Source of the DNA: Aurifilum marmelostoma
Lineage: Eukaryota > Ascomycota > Sordariomycetes > Diaporthales > Cryphonectriaceae
Length of the DNA: 64,000 bases
Direction: 5' to 3'
NCBI GenBank assembly: GCA_027559495.1
Contig: JAMXSV010000003.1
Span: 4,402,001-4,466,000, forward strand
Shown here: positions 21,213-32,560 of the stretch, piece by piece
Position numbering within the stretch: position 1 is the stretch's first letter
Layout: the number at the start of each line of letters is the position of its first letter
Program-made: the position numbers and the translations under genes
The notes under the pieces: generated by a model
The model's database searches: none
Told to the model about the DNA's origin: nothing
What the model saw: only the letters and a program-made list of their open reading frames with translations

Positions 21213-22541
21213 CTAGTCATCTTCCACATCACCTGTAGCGAACAATTCCAGGAATACTCTTTGCTTCTCCACACCCATGTCCATCAACTTCTTCCGCGTG
21301 TCCAACATGAAAGCCTCCGGCCCGCAGATGTAGTATTCCGCCCTGCGATCCTGCACGAACAACGTGGCCTCCCTGTCCAGTGCCGACAAGTCCAGCCTGG
21401 CCAGCCTAGCCCGGTCATCGCGCAGCCCCTGTCTCAGATGCACGTGCGTCGCCGCTCGCCCCTTCATCTCCCGTACTACAGACGCAACCTCGTCTCCAAA
21501 TGGCTGTGCAGCTGAGGACCGGGACGTGTGGACCCAGGACACCGGACGCCTCTCGACCACCTTTAAGGCGTGCAGCATGGCCAGCAAGGGGGTGGCGCCA
21601 ACACCCGCCGAGACGAGGACGACTGGTGCGTCTGCCTTGGAACCGTCAGACGGGTCGAGGAAGAACTCCCCATGCGGGTGTGACAAATCCACTGTGTCAC
21701 CCTCGGCGTAACTTTCGTGCAGCAGATTCGACACCATCCCGTCCTTGTCCACCGTCGACTCATCATGACCTGGGCCAAGCTTCTTCTCCCGCTTCACAGT
21801 CACTCGGTAACACTGACGTCCTCCTTCATCCGCAGCCCAGTGACTTAGACTGTACTGTCTGCTCTGAAGATGGCCAAGACACGGCACGGGCACCTGCAGG
21901 CTGACGTACTGGCCCGGTAGGAAGGTGGGCAGAGGCACCACACCGTCGGCGGGCTCGAGGAAAAAGCTCGTAATGTCCTCCGCCTCGACGACCTTTCGGG
22001 AGATGCGGAACTTTCGCCACCCCGTCCAGCTCCCGTCGGCCTCGTACAGCTGCTGTTCGCGCCCGATGAACACCTGCGCCAAGATGCCGTACGCAGCCGT
22101 CCAGGCGTCGATGATCTCTGGGGTCGCAGCGTCGCCCAGAACTTCCCTGATGGCGCCGATGAGGTTGACTCCCACTATGTCGTACTGCTCTGGCCGGATG
22201 AACAAACTGGCGTGTTTCTGGGCTATGCGCTCGATGGCGTGGGTTAATTTCGGTAGGTCATCGATGTACATGGCGTACGCTAGGACCGCTCGGGCGAGGG
22301 CACGTGGTTGGGCCCCTGTGACCTGGGAGGTGTGGCTGAAGATGTTCTTGAGGTCCGGGTTTGCCTTGATCATGTTGTTGTACATGGTCGTTGTGATGGA
22401 CTGGCCGTGGGCCTGGAGAACAGGTACTGTGGCCTTGATGATGTCCAATTGGGACGGCGAGATGGGTGCCGTCTTGGGCAAGGCGTCGTGCCCTGCTGAG
22501 CCTGGCTTGGGCTCTGATACTGGGGCTGACAGAACCTCCAT
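21213..22541 (-). CDS. Flavohaemoglobin (nitric oxide dioxygenase)
   Basis: Converts NO and O2 to nitrate with NAD(P)H; the main fungal defence against nitric oxide. Single-exon, 442 aa, somewhat longer than bacterial Hmp because of a ~28-residue N-terminal extension rich in Pro/Ser. Globin domain: B10 Tyr at 54 (TTTMYNNM), CD1 Phe at 68 (NIF), E7 Gln at 78 (TGAQPRAL), proximal F8 His at 110 (AQKHASLF). Reductase part: RQYSLSH (FAD binding), GVGATPLLAMLHAL (NADPH pyrophosphate loop), YYICGPEAFM near the end and C-terminal FLELFATGD. No clear mitochondrial presequence or peroxisomal tail, so cytosolic by default. The G+C-rich coding sequence is typical of the window. It is 3.9 kb upstream of the PKS start, with the small 19.7-kb gene between them. 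Confidence 0.95.
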   Translation of the reverse strand: MEVLSAPVSEPKPGSAGHDALPKTAPISPSQLDIIKATVPVLQAHGQSITTTMYNNMIKANPDLKNIFSHTSQVTGAQPRALARAVLAYAMYIDDLPKLTHAIERIAQKHASLFIRPEQYDIVGVNLIGAIREVLGDAATPEIIDAWTAAYGILAQVFIGREQQLYEADGSWTGWRKFRISRKVVEAEDITSFFLEPADGVVPLPTFLPGQYVSLQVPVPCLGHLQSRQYSLSHWAADEGGRQCYRVTVKREKKLGPGHDESTVDKDGMVSNLLHESYAEGDTVDLSHPHGEFFLDPSDGSKADAPVVLVSAGVGATPLLAMLHALKVVERRPVSWVHTSRSSAAQPFGDEVASVVREMKGRAATHVHLRQGLRDDRARLARLDLSALDREATLFVQDRRAEYYICGPEAFMLDTRKKLMDMGVEKQRVFLELFATGDVEDD

Positions 22542-24987
22542 AACGTGCTTTTGGCGGTCTCAAAGAAAAAAAAAAACAAATGTGTTGTATATCACAAGCA
22601 GTGGAGTTCAAAGTTTCTTTTCGCTCGATGGTGTAGATACATCCTAACCCACCATAGCACTTACCTACGTTGGGTGCAACGGCCTTTTTATTTTCTTCTC
22701 TATCATACGACTCGGAAGACAGACTCCAGTCTCCACGGAAATGCTCTTTGCAGACGAGGATCTTCCGAGGAGAAGGTAATAAATCTCGTTCACGTAAAAA
22801 GTCATACGATCTTTGGGCGCCTCCCTCGTCAGGCGAGCTGTGCGGCTCCGTGGTGCCGCTACGAATAGGAGCGCCGCGGTGTAAGCGATGCGATGCAAGC
22901 CCAGCCCCGCCCAAGTCCGCGTCAGACAAACCTGCATTCGAGAAATTCCTGCTGGGTATTTGACCACTAACGACAAGGCATTGAATAATTGATTGAGCTT
23001 GATTTGTCAATTACAGGTACACGAGTGGATCGATGCTCACGTATGTGTTAATTAAGTAAGGGAAATCAGGCGTTCTTCTAGTGCCTAGGTTCCGGTCTGT
23101 TTTCGCGGTATTGACTTCTCCGCGGAACAGGCGTGCGTTGCAATTAACGGGGGACACTCATCACAAACATGCAATAAATCGAGTGAGTTAACTCCGCTCG
23201 CTGCATAATACTCTTATAAGCCACACCATGGCCTTGTTGTCCATTACTTTTCCAACATGTTCATGATTACTGATATGATGTGGCTAGAGATAGACCTGGG
23301 TATGGACCGCAAGGAAGAAAAGGCAAGAACCTGGAGAGTTTGCGTGACAGGGACAAGTTGACCACCAGATTGAGACCGGATAGCTCAAATCTGCGTGGTG
23401 TGCAGCTCAATTCAACCGCGTCCGTTGGGGCTGAAATCAATACTCGTAACATTTCTGGAGCGCAACATGTGTTCATTTGGTCTTTACGTCGCAGGGTGTT
23501 CAATGTAATGGTTCGATTGTACAGCCTCGAAGCACCAGGGGTCTCCAGCTGAGACTTCCCTTGCTGCCTTGGCCGGATGCTGTCTCCTGGCCATCAAGTG
23601 CACCATTCACGCCCATTTCCCTATCATGTTGTCCATAGTGATGCTAGTGTGGATTCACATTAATTCTCTTGTATGATTCCGTATATCGAATGTATCAATT
23701 TGGCACGACAGCCACCTTGGACATCACCAGCCACTCGTTTATATCTTGAGCGCGATATCGTCGGTAACGCCTTGTCATCGAGTTTGTCGCTTGGAATTAC
23801 AAGTCTTAATTAGTGGTTCTCACTAATGGCTCGCTTTGACTCTGAAGCTGAACAACCAAGGGTGCGGATCTATGTCAGCTGCAGAGCTTGATGGGTTGCT
23901 TTATGTAAATGATTCACAATAAATGGAGATGTGCCTTATACCGATCCATTCTTCACTTCAATATTAATCTCTAATTACGTGACTGTGGTTTGTTTGGTTG
24001 AGGATTGAGAAATGAAAATGGGGGCAGGGGTGAAGATTGAAGAGCAAATCGGTAATATAGGAATCGCCCCTTCACCCTGTCCCGATGTGATGCGACACTT
24101 ACGAATAGTCACTCTTGCTCTCCATCGTCTCACAGTTTACCTCCTTATAGGCCTTTTGTTACATTCAATTGGACTTGTCCCTCTTGAGAGACTAGGTTCC
24201 TGCCATAGCCATAGTCTGTTGAAGTAGGTCATCGCATTGCGAAAAATTGAGGGAATAATCCGAGACGAATTGGAATGAACTCAGAGGTGGGTTGATTAAT
24301 CCAAAACATATCATAAAGTAATTGTAGAGTGTCAAGACCGAAACCGCCATGGTGCGGTGTCAACAGTGGAATAAAGTGAACCTCAGCTACTAATTATGTA
24401 GCAGTTCTTCGGCAATTCGGTGAAATCACGTCCGTCAGGAGTGGCAGACAATATTTGGTGTATCAAAAGATTGAATTTGAGTCAGCATGGCAGCGTCTCC
24501 ATTGAAGATCGCGGTCATATTTCTCTTGAAGACACTGTAGACTGACGCCCAGAACGGACATCCCTCACCCCGCGTACATGTGAAAAGGGCGATCGTTCTT
24601 CAATGGTAGAGCTGTTCGTCTTAGTAATTGACTCCATGCCTAATGATGTAGGCTTTTCAACACAAGTGCGGGTTTGGCGCCGGTGCGGGTTGGAAATAGG
24701 TTGGATCTTCCCCGTGGGACAAAAGGCAAGTGTGTGAGGGGGACAGTGGCCCTAAGCAGGCGACTCCACGCCGTTTCTCCATTGGCACCTGAAAATCGTG
24801 AGGGGCTCAACGTGGAACAATGTGAGGGGTGGAAGGGCGGAGACATCAGACATGAGTCGTCGGCCTCAACCCAACCTTTTTTCGCTATAAAAATCATTGA
24901 GACACATTCGCTGTATATGATTAACTTCAGTCAGAAACAGTATAGCTAAAGCCAAATAGACAAGCAGAACGACAGATCACAAACACC
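22542..24987. other. Intergenic, 2.4 kb, no supported gene
   Basis: Divergent promoter space between the flavohaemoglobin (minus) and transaldolase (plus) genes. Short frames on both strands show no recognisable motif. An A-rich run (22564-22577) sits just upstream of the flavohaemoglobin ATG. Confidence 0.5.
24886..24893 (+). promoter_or_regulatory. Candidate TATA box of the transaldolase-family gene
   Basis: TATAAAAA lies 102 nt upstream of the ATG at 24988, in the expected orientation and spacing for a fungal core promoter. Confidence 0.5.
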
Positions 24988-26377
24988 ATGGACGAACATA
25001 AGGCTCCCTCATGGCTCGAGAAGCTTGAAGAGCAACGCAAGTATCAGCATCCCCAGCTCAAGAAGAATGCGATCGGCTGACACAGCACCGCAGTCAACGT
25101 TGACGTGGACTGGATGAACACAGAGTACATTAAAAGCATGCCGCAGCGTCTGGGACTTGTCCCTCATGATCAGACGAGCAATCAGCTATGGGTTGATGTC
25201 GAGCTACATGATGAGGTCAACGCTGAGCTCCTGAGACAGGCGGCTCTGGAACTCAAGGACAAGGGCTGGCTTCACATCTATACTCGTGCGGTGCGTGATT
25301 AAGACACCCATACCTGTGATTTTTTTCCATTTTGCGATCCTTTTTATCCAATATTCGAGGGGTTCCGATTGCTCATAGAACATTCTCGTCATGATCAGTC
25401 CGTCTTGCTGTGCAAAAGGAATATCGACAGCATCCGAGGTCGAGCACTGTTGCAGACACTCCCTTCTCAGGCCTATGACGAGCAGGCGACGATCGCCCAC
25501 GCTCGGCTGTACGACCAGGAGTTCAAACGTGTTGGCATCACGCGCAGCCGATACTGCATCAAGATCCCCGCGACCGGACCTGCTCTGAACGCCGCCAAGG
25601 TGTTGTCGCAAGAACTCGACGAAGAGGGTCTCCCAATCGCAACTCTGGGCACTGCCATTTTCGGCCTTCCCCAGGCTATCGGAGCCAGCCAGGCCAATAT
25701 GCTGTACATCAGCCCGTACTTCAATGGTGCGTGAACAACACTTCTTATATTTTGTTCTCCTTGCTTTTCTCCCTGTTCCCCATCACACCGGCAAGGCTGA
25801 CGTCGAATCAGAGATCCGCGCCCACAACGACTTGAGCATCTGGCCCAATGTCGAAGATCCTGCGACGCAACATCCCATGTCTGCCCGCGTGGTTCAGATG
25901 ATCCAGATGTTCAAGACTCTATACAAGGAAACGGGCAAGCCCCAGCCCAAGATGAAGCTCGCGAGCTTCATCTCAGTCAAGGAGGTCATGGCCGCCGCTG
26001 AGTTTGGCTGCCACTCGGCAACAGTCTCACCAAAGATGCTCGACGAACTCGCGACGCTCAAGTACGACAGCGCCACAATGCATGCGGCTGACGTGGTGCC
26101 CAAGCCTGACCCCAGCGTCGAGTATTATCAGTCTTCAGCACCGGCTCCAGTAAGACTCCAGAAGCTGGCGACTACTGACCCACTCGCGGCAGCGGAGTGG
26201 AACGGCCAGTTGGCCAGCACCAAGGTGGACTACCTCGCCGACGGAGGAGCTGCCCTACACAAGACGTTTGATTCCGATCCGATCACCAAGACTCGTCTAG
26301 CTGCTGCTCTTGAGACTTTCACCGAGGCTGAGAATAAGAGCAAGGAGAAGATCGAGTCTGTTTTGGCTTCTCTGTAA
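24988..26377 (+). CDS. Divergent transaldolase-family protein
   Basis: Class I aldolase fold; by family it would transfer a dihydroxyacetone unit between sugar phosphates, but this clade differs from housekeeping transaldolase and its substrate is unsure. Four exons: 24988-25040, 25086-25290, 25399-25726, 25812-26377, giving 383 aa. The first intron is only 45 nt, has a CTGAC branch site and removes an in-frame TGA at 25078. After splicing, MDEHKAPSWLEKLEEQR runs into NVDVDWMNTEYI. Further motifs are VPHDQTSNQLWVDVEL, IDSIRGRALLQTLPSQAYD, CIKIPATGPALNAAKVL (with the probable Schiff-base Lys), IATLGTAIFGLPQAIGASQ, YISPYFNEIRAHNDLSIWP and VEDPATQHPMSARVV. The C-terminal ~60 residues (TTDPLAAAEWNGQLAS) are also family-specific. 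A TATA box precedes it. Confidence 0.88.
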
Positions 26378-28288
26378 TTAGTGTCGATAGGAGATGGCGA
26401 GACTTGACGAACCTGATCGCTCTCTTACGTTTCCGAGTGACTCTACCTTAATAACTCGACAATCTATCTTGTGAAGCGTCTTTCAACATTTGAGGTCGTG
26501 TTCAAAAAGAAAAGAAAAGAAAAAAAGGCGTTTGATTAATCGGGATATTGGGAACGGTGCAATTACGGATTTTGAAAGTGCATTGCAGCAACACTCAATG
26601 CAAACCTAGCTTCCTCTGTGGAATATGGTCTGTTACTTGCTCGTCCAATAATTAATATACGATTTGAATCGAAGCGCTTTAGACTGAAGTTTGTGCGTGT
26701 ATATTCTCCCGGGACAGGATAGAGGTTCCATTCACATTTCATAAGATCCTATAATCAATATGTGTCGCAAACGCCCACGACAATAGACGGCCGTCGATAT
26801 GACCAGAACAGCGAGCGGCGAGCTATGGTCCGCCACCCTCTATCAGGCAAGCCCGAAGTGTCGCTAATGACATATCGATATCGAATAAAGGAGGCGATCC
26901 CTGAGAGCTCCCGCCGACGGTGCTCGGCCGAGAATTTCAACATGTAAACATATATAAGGTTTTAGAGAAGAATAAGAGAAAAAAGGGGGAGAGGGTAGGG
27001 GGGGGCGGGAAGTGGAAAACAAAGTAATTAGAGTAAAACAAATACTTTAGGCGACCTTTGCAGCATATATGGAAGTTGACTAGCTCTACATACCGGCAAT
27101 ACCATCGAAAAACCCCAGTCGCTGATATAAAACCCGATGTCGCCGAAGAGAGCTCCGGAGACGCGTATTCCTGATCTGCAGACATGAGGGGGCACTTCAC
27201 ATAACCCGGGATCCTTCACCTACATTCCCACTGCACACGGCGTTTGAACCCTAAATTGGGGACCATGTTTCTTTGATTTTAGGATCAGTCATATTTTTTG
27301 CGTGTGTGATTACGAATCATGCCAACAAATCCTTGATTTATTTCTCGTTGCTATTCCCCGTTGACGGGCGTCAACGTTTTAAAATGTGTAGATGTGGGCC
27401 TCTTCGCGTACAGTATTTGTGTGTACTGCGTGTTTTATCGGCTCCTTGTAGGCATGTGGAGTGCACCTGCAAAGAGCCTGATTTAATCTCGTCCCAGACA
27501 TCCTGTCGCATATTACGACAGTAGTACTATGTACTACATTCTCCCGTTAGTAGGTGTCAACAGCACCGTATGGGCGCAGGTCGGACGGGTCTTTTTTTTT
27601 TTTTTTCTTAAATAAAGAAACGCCTAGTTATTTTGTTGGCTGTCAAACACCGGAGCGAAGACCAAGTCCTACCGCGGAGCCTTCTGTCCACTGACGAAGC
27701 ATGCTACATACGCTTAATCAAGGGGCCGCTTCAGCTACCGCATTATCAGTGACGCTAGAACCCGTCAAGACAGGGGGTCAATGGTGGTTATGTTGTGATC
27801 TGCCGAAAGTGTGGATCTTCCGGGAACGCACAAGTGGAGTAGAAGTATGGACCTGAAGAGTTGAGGCACTAAACAAGCAATGAAAGGTTTAGCAGCAGAT
27901 CTGGGGTAACTACATTCTTACCGGAACCTTCAGACAAACCTCACGGTGAGAGGTACATCAAGCACTGGACCTTTCCCCTTGCGCCTGCATGGTGAGTAGT
28001 AGACAGTCACATATACTCGATCACGACCTGGGCAGCCGCCGCCACCGTTTCTCGACAAACAGGGTGCGGACATTATCCAGGTTGCGTGCTCGTCGTTACC
28101 ATCGGCGTTACTACCGTAGTACGTGGACATTACAGAGTGGATGCTCTAGACGTGCCGATCTGTGCAGGGTATCTTCAAAGAGCTGGCCGTATATGAAGGG
28201 TGCTATGCTTTCTCTGTTTCTCTCCTCTGAGACTTTTCAATATCTTCGTTAACCTCCTGGGCAGCACCAACAGCCCTAATCTGTCGAT
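26378..28288. other. Intergenic, 1.9 kb, no supported gene
   Basis: Contains the transaldolase 3' region with an A/G-rich tract near 26508-26530, a G-rich patch near 26990-27010 and a T15 run at 27592-27606. The 300 nt before 28289 are the presumed esterase promoter. No coding motif was seen. Confidence 0.5.
27592..27606. repeat. T15 homopolymer
   Basis: Fifteen consecutive T in intergenic DNA. Confidence 0.85.
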
Positions 28289-29941
28289 ATGGTCCTCCCT
28301 CACATCCTCACTGTGTTCGGTCTCGGTCTGACGGCGTTGTCACCTCTGGTCGCTGCGGAGTCTTCTCCAGTGGTCACTGGCGGCCGTGGCAGCGTCCGAG
28401 GAACCGTCTCTGACTACGTTGAGGGCGTGAACGTATTCAAAGGCATTCGTTTTTCGGGCTCCCCAGCCGGTTCTCTCCGGTGGACACACTCCCCAAAACC
28501 AGACTACGTGAACTACACTGTGAATGCTACCGAGTTCGCCCCAGAATGCCCTCAGCTTGTCGACGGCGTGGTGACGGGTGATGAGGACTGCCTGTTCCTC
28601 AACGTCTGGACCCCTGAGGGATTCACCAACACCTCCAACCTCCCAGTCTTCTTTTTCGCCTATGGAGGTCGCTTCGAAGGTGGTTCTGCCTCGAGCGTGA
28701 CATACGACGGGTCTGCTCTTGCCAAAAAGGGGGTCGTGGTCATCACTATGAATTATCGCCTGGGACCTCTGGGCTGGCTCGCACACCCCCAGCTCTCGGA
28801 TGAGATGGCAACAAGTTATGGCTACAACGGCAGCGGAAACTGGGGCCTTATGGACCAACAGGCAGCCCTGCACTGGACTGTCGAAAACGTTGCCGACTTT
28901 GGCGGCAACGCCTCGTGCATTACGGTGGCTGGTCAGTCGGCCGGGTCTGCACTGGCCTTGGACGTTGCCTTTTCATCCTCAGAGACGACGGGTCTCTTCC
29001 AGCGAATCATCTCCGAGAGCGGTGCTCGAGCACCCAACGATCCCCTGATTGGCTCTCTGGCTACCAGCCATCTTACGCTGGAGCAGGCGTATGCAGATGG
29101 AGAGAAATTCCTGGCCTCTCTCAATGTCTCCACCATTGACGAGGCGCGCAACCTGTCCCTCGCCACGATCCTCCAGGCGGCCGATGGAGGTTCTGCGTCC
29201 GACACAACCTTTGACGGCACTTCATTCGAAGGCAACCAGGCGTACATGAACCCGCCCCTGTGGCGACCAGTCATCGACGGCTACTACTTCCCACTCAACT
29301 ACACTTATGCCCTGGCCACCGGATCCCACTCCGACGTTCCCATCCTCACTGGAAACAACCGAGATGAGTCAGGCGCCTCACCGAACCCGGGAGTTGACCT
29401 GGCCACCTACAACGCAAACAACACGGCCATCTTTGAGCCCCTAGGCCTGGCTGATGAGTTCAACAGCCTCTTCCCCGCCAGCACTGACGCCGAGGCCAAT
29501 GACCAGACCAACAACCTGTACCGCAACCAGAGCTTGATTTCCACGTGGCAGTGGGCCAACGACTGGGCCGCAGGTGGTGCCCAGAGCAACGTCTACACCT
29601 ACTACTGGACCCACGCCCCTCCAGGCCAGTCCAACGGTGCGTTCCACGGCAGCGAGCTCAACTACGTCTTCGGCAACCTGGCGTACTCTCAAACGCTCCA
29701 AGGCGAGACAGTCAACTACACGAGCCAAGACTATGCGATTGCTGAGACCATTTCCTCGTACTGGATTAACTTTATGAAGACGGGGGACCCCAACGGTGGC
29801 AACCTGACGTACTGGGCGCCTAGCACGAGTGCGTTCAAGAGCACCATGGTGTTGGGCGATTCCTGGGGACCGATCTCGGTGGGCTCGGATGAGGCCATTG
29901 AGTTCTTCCAGGACTACTTTTCTCAGGAACCAGAATATTGA
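28289..29941 (+). CDS. Secreted type-B carboxylesterase
   Basis: Alpha/beta-hydrolase of the carboxylesterase/lipase (type B) family, probably secreted. Single exon, 550 aa. Signal peptide of ~23 residues (MVLPHILTVFGLGLTALSPL, then VAAES). Typical elements in order: VNVFKGIRFSG, GDEDCLFLNVWTP, the oxyanion-hole segment FFFAYGGRFEGGSAS, NYRLGPLGWLAHP, and the nucleophile elbow VAGQSAGSALA with Ser 217. The acid is Glu ~360 in GNNRDESGA and the base His ~453 in GAFHGSELNYVFGNL. The usual GGG[FW] of the oxyanion loop reads GGRF here. Many N-glycosylation sequons (for example NYT, NGS, NAS, NLS) fit passage through the secretory pathway. Substrate not predictable. The length is normal for the family and the gene is intact. 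Confidence 0.93.
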   Translation: MVLPHILTVFGLGLTALSPLVAAESSPVVTGGRGSVRGTVSDYVEGVNVFKGIRFSGSPAGSLRWTHSPKPDYVNYTVNATEFAPECPQLVDGVVTGDEDCLFLNVWTPEGFTNTSNLPVFFFAYGGRFEGGSASSVTYDGSALAKKGVVVITMNYRLGPLGWLAHPQLSDEMATSYGYNGSGNWGLMDQQAALHWTVENVADFGGNASCITVAGQSAGSALALDVAFSSSETTGLFQRIISESGARAPNDPLIGSLATSHLTLEQAYADGEKFLASLNVSTIDEARNLSLATILQAADGGSASDTTFDGTSFEGNQAYMNPPLWRPVIDGYYFPLNYTYALATGSHSDVPILTGNNRDESGASPNPGVDLATYNANNTAIFEPLGLADEFNSLFPASTDAEANDQTNNLYRNQSLISTWQWANDWAAGGAQSNVYTYYWTHAPPGQSNGAFHGSELNYVFGNLAYSQTLQGETVNYTSQDYAIAETISSYWINFMKTGDPNGGNLTYWAPSTSAFKSTMVLGDSWGPISVGSDEAIEFFQDYFSQEPEY

Positions 29942-31919
29942 GTTATATGCTGAGCTCGCTCCTCCAACAGTATATTGATGGTCGAAATGTATATAACTTC
30001 ATCTTTCGGCCCCAGTCTCATTTTCAATCGATCACTTTAAGTCAGCCAATTTTACTAAAAGCATGAATGTTTGAAGATCTGTAGTTTGCACCTTGTGAGA
30101 TCCATTGCTGAGAGAAGGAGGTTTTTGCTGTCAAAGACTCTGTTCTGCTCACTGAATAGACACAAGTAATGCTTGATTGATCGAAATTTGTGAAGACAAT
30201 CGTTTCAGATTAAACTAGGATAAGTCTTCGGCCACGGCCAATAAGCAGACATACACATACAATTGACCCTCTGTTTCTTCATAAGACATTCCCATTCAAC
30301 CTGAACCGCAGGCAGAGTCCTTACAGCCTTGGAATCGATCTCTTTGGTTTTTTCTCTTCCTCGGTTTGTTTTCCACGGAGGGCTTTATCTACCAACGTTC
30401 TCAGTACATAGCACACCCTTCCATTATAAACACATTCCGGTCCACCAAACGCACAACCGACACCCTTTGGCCACTTCCTTACGTACGGGTCTTCTCCTGC
30501 TGCAGCCGGGTTTCATGCAAGCGCTGATCAGTCTTGTCGCTCCTTTACTACTGTCTCTGACTCGGACAACACCGATGCTCTAGGCGCAGTAACTACCATG
30601 AGGCGGGGTATCCCGACGTCAAATGCTCCAGCGATATTGCACTCGCAATCAAGGAGGGCTGGGACGTGGACGAATGCTCATCTGGGCTTATAATTGACTG
30701 TGTTCGACCATGTAATCCTAGACTAACAATCTAAAGCGCCACCCCAATGGACGAGCAATGGCTTAGCATTTTTCGCTTCAATTTCCTGCAAATCTTATCT
30801 GCTTTAATATTGAGCAGATGCTATCAAACACACTATCATGTTTGCAAGTGTGATATAGTGTTATCATCCTCATCATCACCACATGTGCGGTCCTCTATTA
30901 TCCACGAACCAATTACTCTGATTAAAGGGTGCATGACTAAGAAAGCAGTCCATTCTTACCTTGCCAGTGGTTGACACTCCTCAGTTGCCACCATAAATAG
31001 AGACTTGGCGTAAACAGATCCTCCTATGTCAGACAATCCGACGAGTCACGTCTCCATATAATGAACACCACCGCACGTATGTACAGTGGGGGAATATCGG
31101 GGCGTGACTCGAGCTGGTGAGACTTACATCATAAAATAGCAATCAATTAGTCCAGTCATTATACGAGGTGAACTTCTACTTGAGACGCATTGGGGGACCA
31201 AGCTGTTAACTCCCAACCGTCACATTCAGACCTGCTAGCAAAAATCTATTTGCGTTCAGTACTAAATAGTCTGTCAGCCATCTACGCAAGTAGTAGCCAC
31301 GACTGGATTGCAGATGGAAATAATACTTGAAACACGTAGCCGATATTCGCATGCAGCTCCACTGCTGCCCGCCTCAATCTCGACAGTCGACACAACCCTG
31401 GCGAGGCGAGCGACGGCTGGAATGCCCTGCAGAATAAAATCTCCGGGCCCACAATTTCGTTTTCCATGACACTGGAGCTCCGCCTCCGCATGTCCTTCAT
31501 AAGCGGCATTCGCTTGCTCCTGGATATTCATTGTGGCTTTGCCCCCCTGGCGGCAATCACCGGCGCATCGCAGACGACCCGCGACACGGATGCATTGGTG
31601 GCGCGTGTCCGTCTCTGGAAATTCTGGATGCTTGGATAGCCGCAGTTCGCAAGGGGCTGAGAAGGGGGGAAGCTGGCGTGGACTCTATTTAGCTGAGAAA
31701 CATCACTACACGCCGTTGGCCCCTGAATGTCTTGTCTTGGGACTAGGTAATGCTTCAGACAAGTCTTTCAATTGCTATAAAGTGAGCAGCTTGTGCTACG
31801 TCGCCGAGGAAAAAAATCAATCAATACAATAATCACCTTCAAATCGACGACCTCGCAACTCCCTCCCTGAGCAGTCAGGAAAACAAAGAAACGTACTCGT
31901 TCCACGCTCCTTCACAAAA
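29942..31919. other. Intergenic, 2.0 kb, no supported gene
   Basis: AT-rich with scattered short frames and no recognisable exon. It ends in the promoter of the small secreted protein gene, with a TATA-like site at 31776. Confidence 0.5.
31776..31781 (+). promoter_or_regulatory. Candidate TATA box of the 8-Cys secreted protein gene
   Basis: TATAAA lies 144 nt upstream of the ATG at 31920. Confidence 0.4.
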
Positions 31920-32560
31920 ATGCAGTTCACCAGCCTCTTCACCATCCTGGCCGTGCCTGTCATGGTCCTTGCTACCGCCGACCCGGCCACCTCCAACACC
32001 GAGGGCAAGTACCCGTCATCCTACAACTGCGATGCCTCCAAGGTATCCACCTCGATCCAGGCCGCCGAGTGTGCCTACAATACCCGGACCTCGGACCAGA
32101 CTTTTGCCGTCTTCGAGACCGACCACGAGTACGACGACGTCGAGGGCGCGCCCTACGGAACCTGCAGTGCATACTCGTGCACGGCGCCCAGTGACTCCGA
32201 CATGGAGTCCGACTCAGACTACTGGACCTTCTTCTGGAGGTAAGGCTGCCCCCCCCTTTTTCTCCCCTTTTCCGCTAACCCTGGTGATCCACCGCACCCC
32301 CCCTCCCCCCCTTGGTTGTGTCCGTGATTATTCACATCATTCCACCGCTTGCCGTTCTAGACTACGACGTCGTTTTGCCCCGAAACCCAATCGTTCACCC
32401 TCTGGTCGACCAGAGCGATGGCTGACAAATTACTCGTATTAGTGATGCTGGTGAGTCCAGCGGTGTTGGCACGGATTGCATCAAGGATCCTTCCACTGGC
32501 GAGTGTGGTTGCGAGGACTCGGACGGGACCTTTATCGCCGGCAGCTCTAGCTGCACTTAA
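31920..32560 (+). CDS. Small secreted cysteine-rich protein (145 aa, 8 Cys)
   Basis: Family not recognised. Exon 1 (31920-32239) encodes a clear signal peptide (MQFTSLFTILAVPVMVLATA) followed by YPSSYNCDASKVSTSIQAAE, a Cys pair in GTCSAYSCTAPSD and an acidic stretch (DSDMESDSDYW). A 203-nt intron (32240-32442; donor GTAAGG, branch-like CTGAC, acceptor TATTAG) joins an Ser codon to exon 2 (32443-32560). Exon 2 encodes SDAGESSGVGTDCIKDPSTG, ECGCEDSDGTFIAGSSSCT and a stop. Excluding the signal peptide, the protein has eight cysteines, four per exon, fitting an extracellular disulphide-bonded protein. The splice is supported by frame continuity and by the cysteine spacing. Possible effector or antimicrobial-type protein, by size class only. 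Confidence 0.72.

Noticed and set aside
22258..23010. Long minus-strand frame overlapping the flavohaemoglobin 5' end
   Set aside because: It is out of frame with the strongly conserved flavohaemoglobin and has no motif.
25041..25085. In-frame stop making the transaldolase-family gene a pseudogene
   Set aside because: A 45-nt intron with good donor, CTGAC branch and CAG acceptor removes the stop and gives family-like sequence on both sides.
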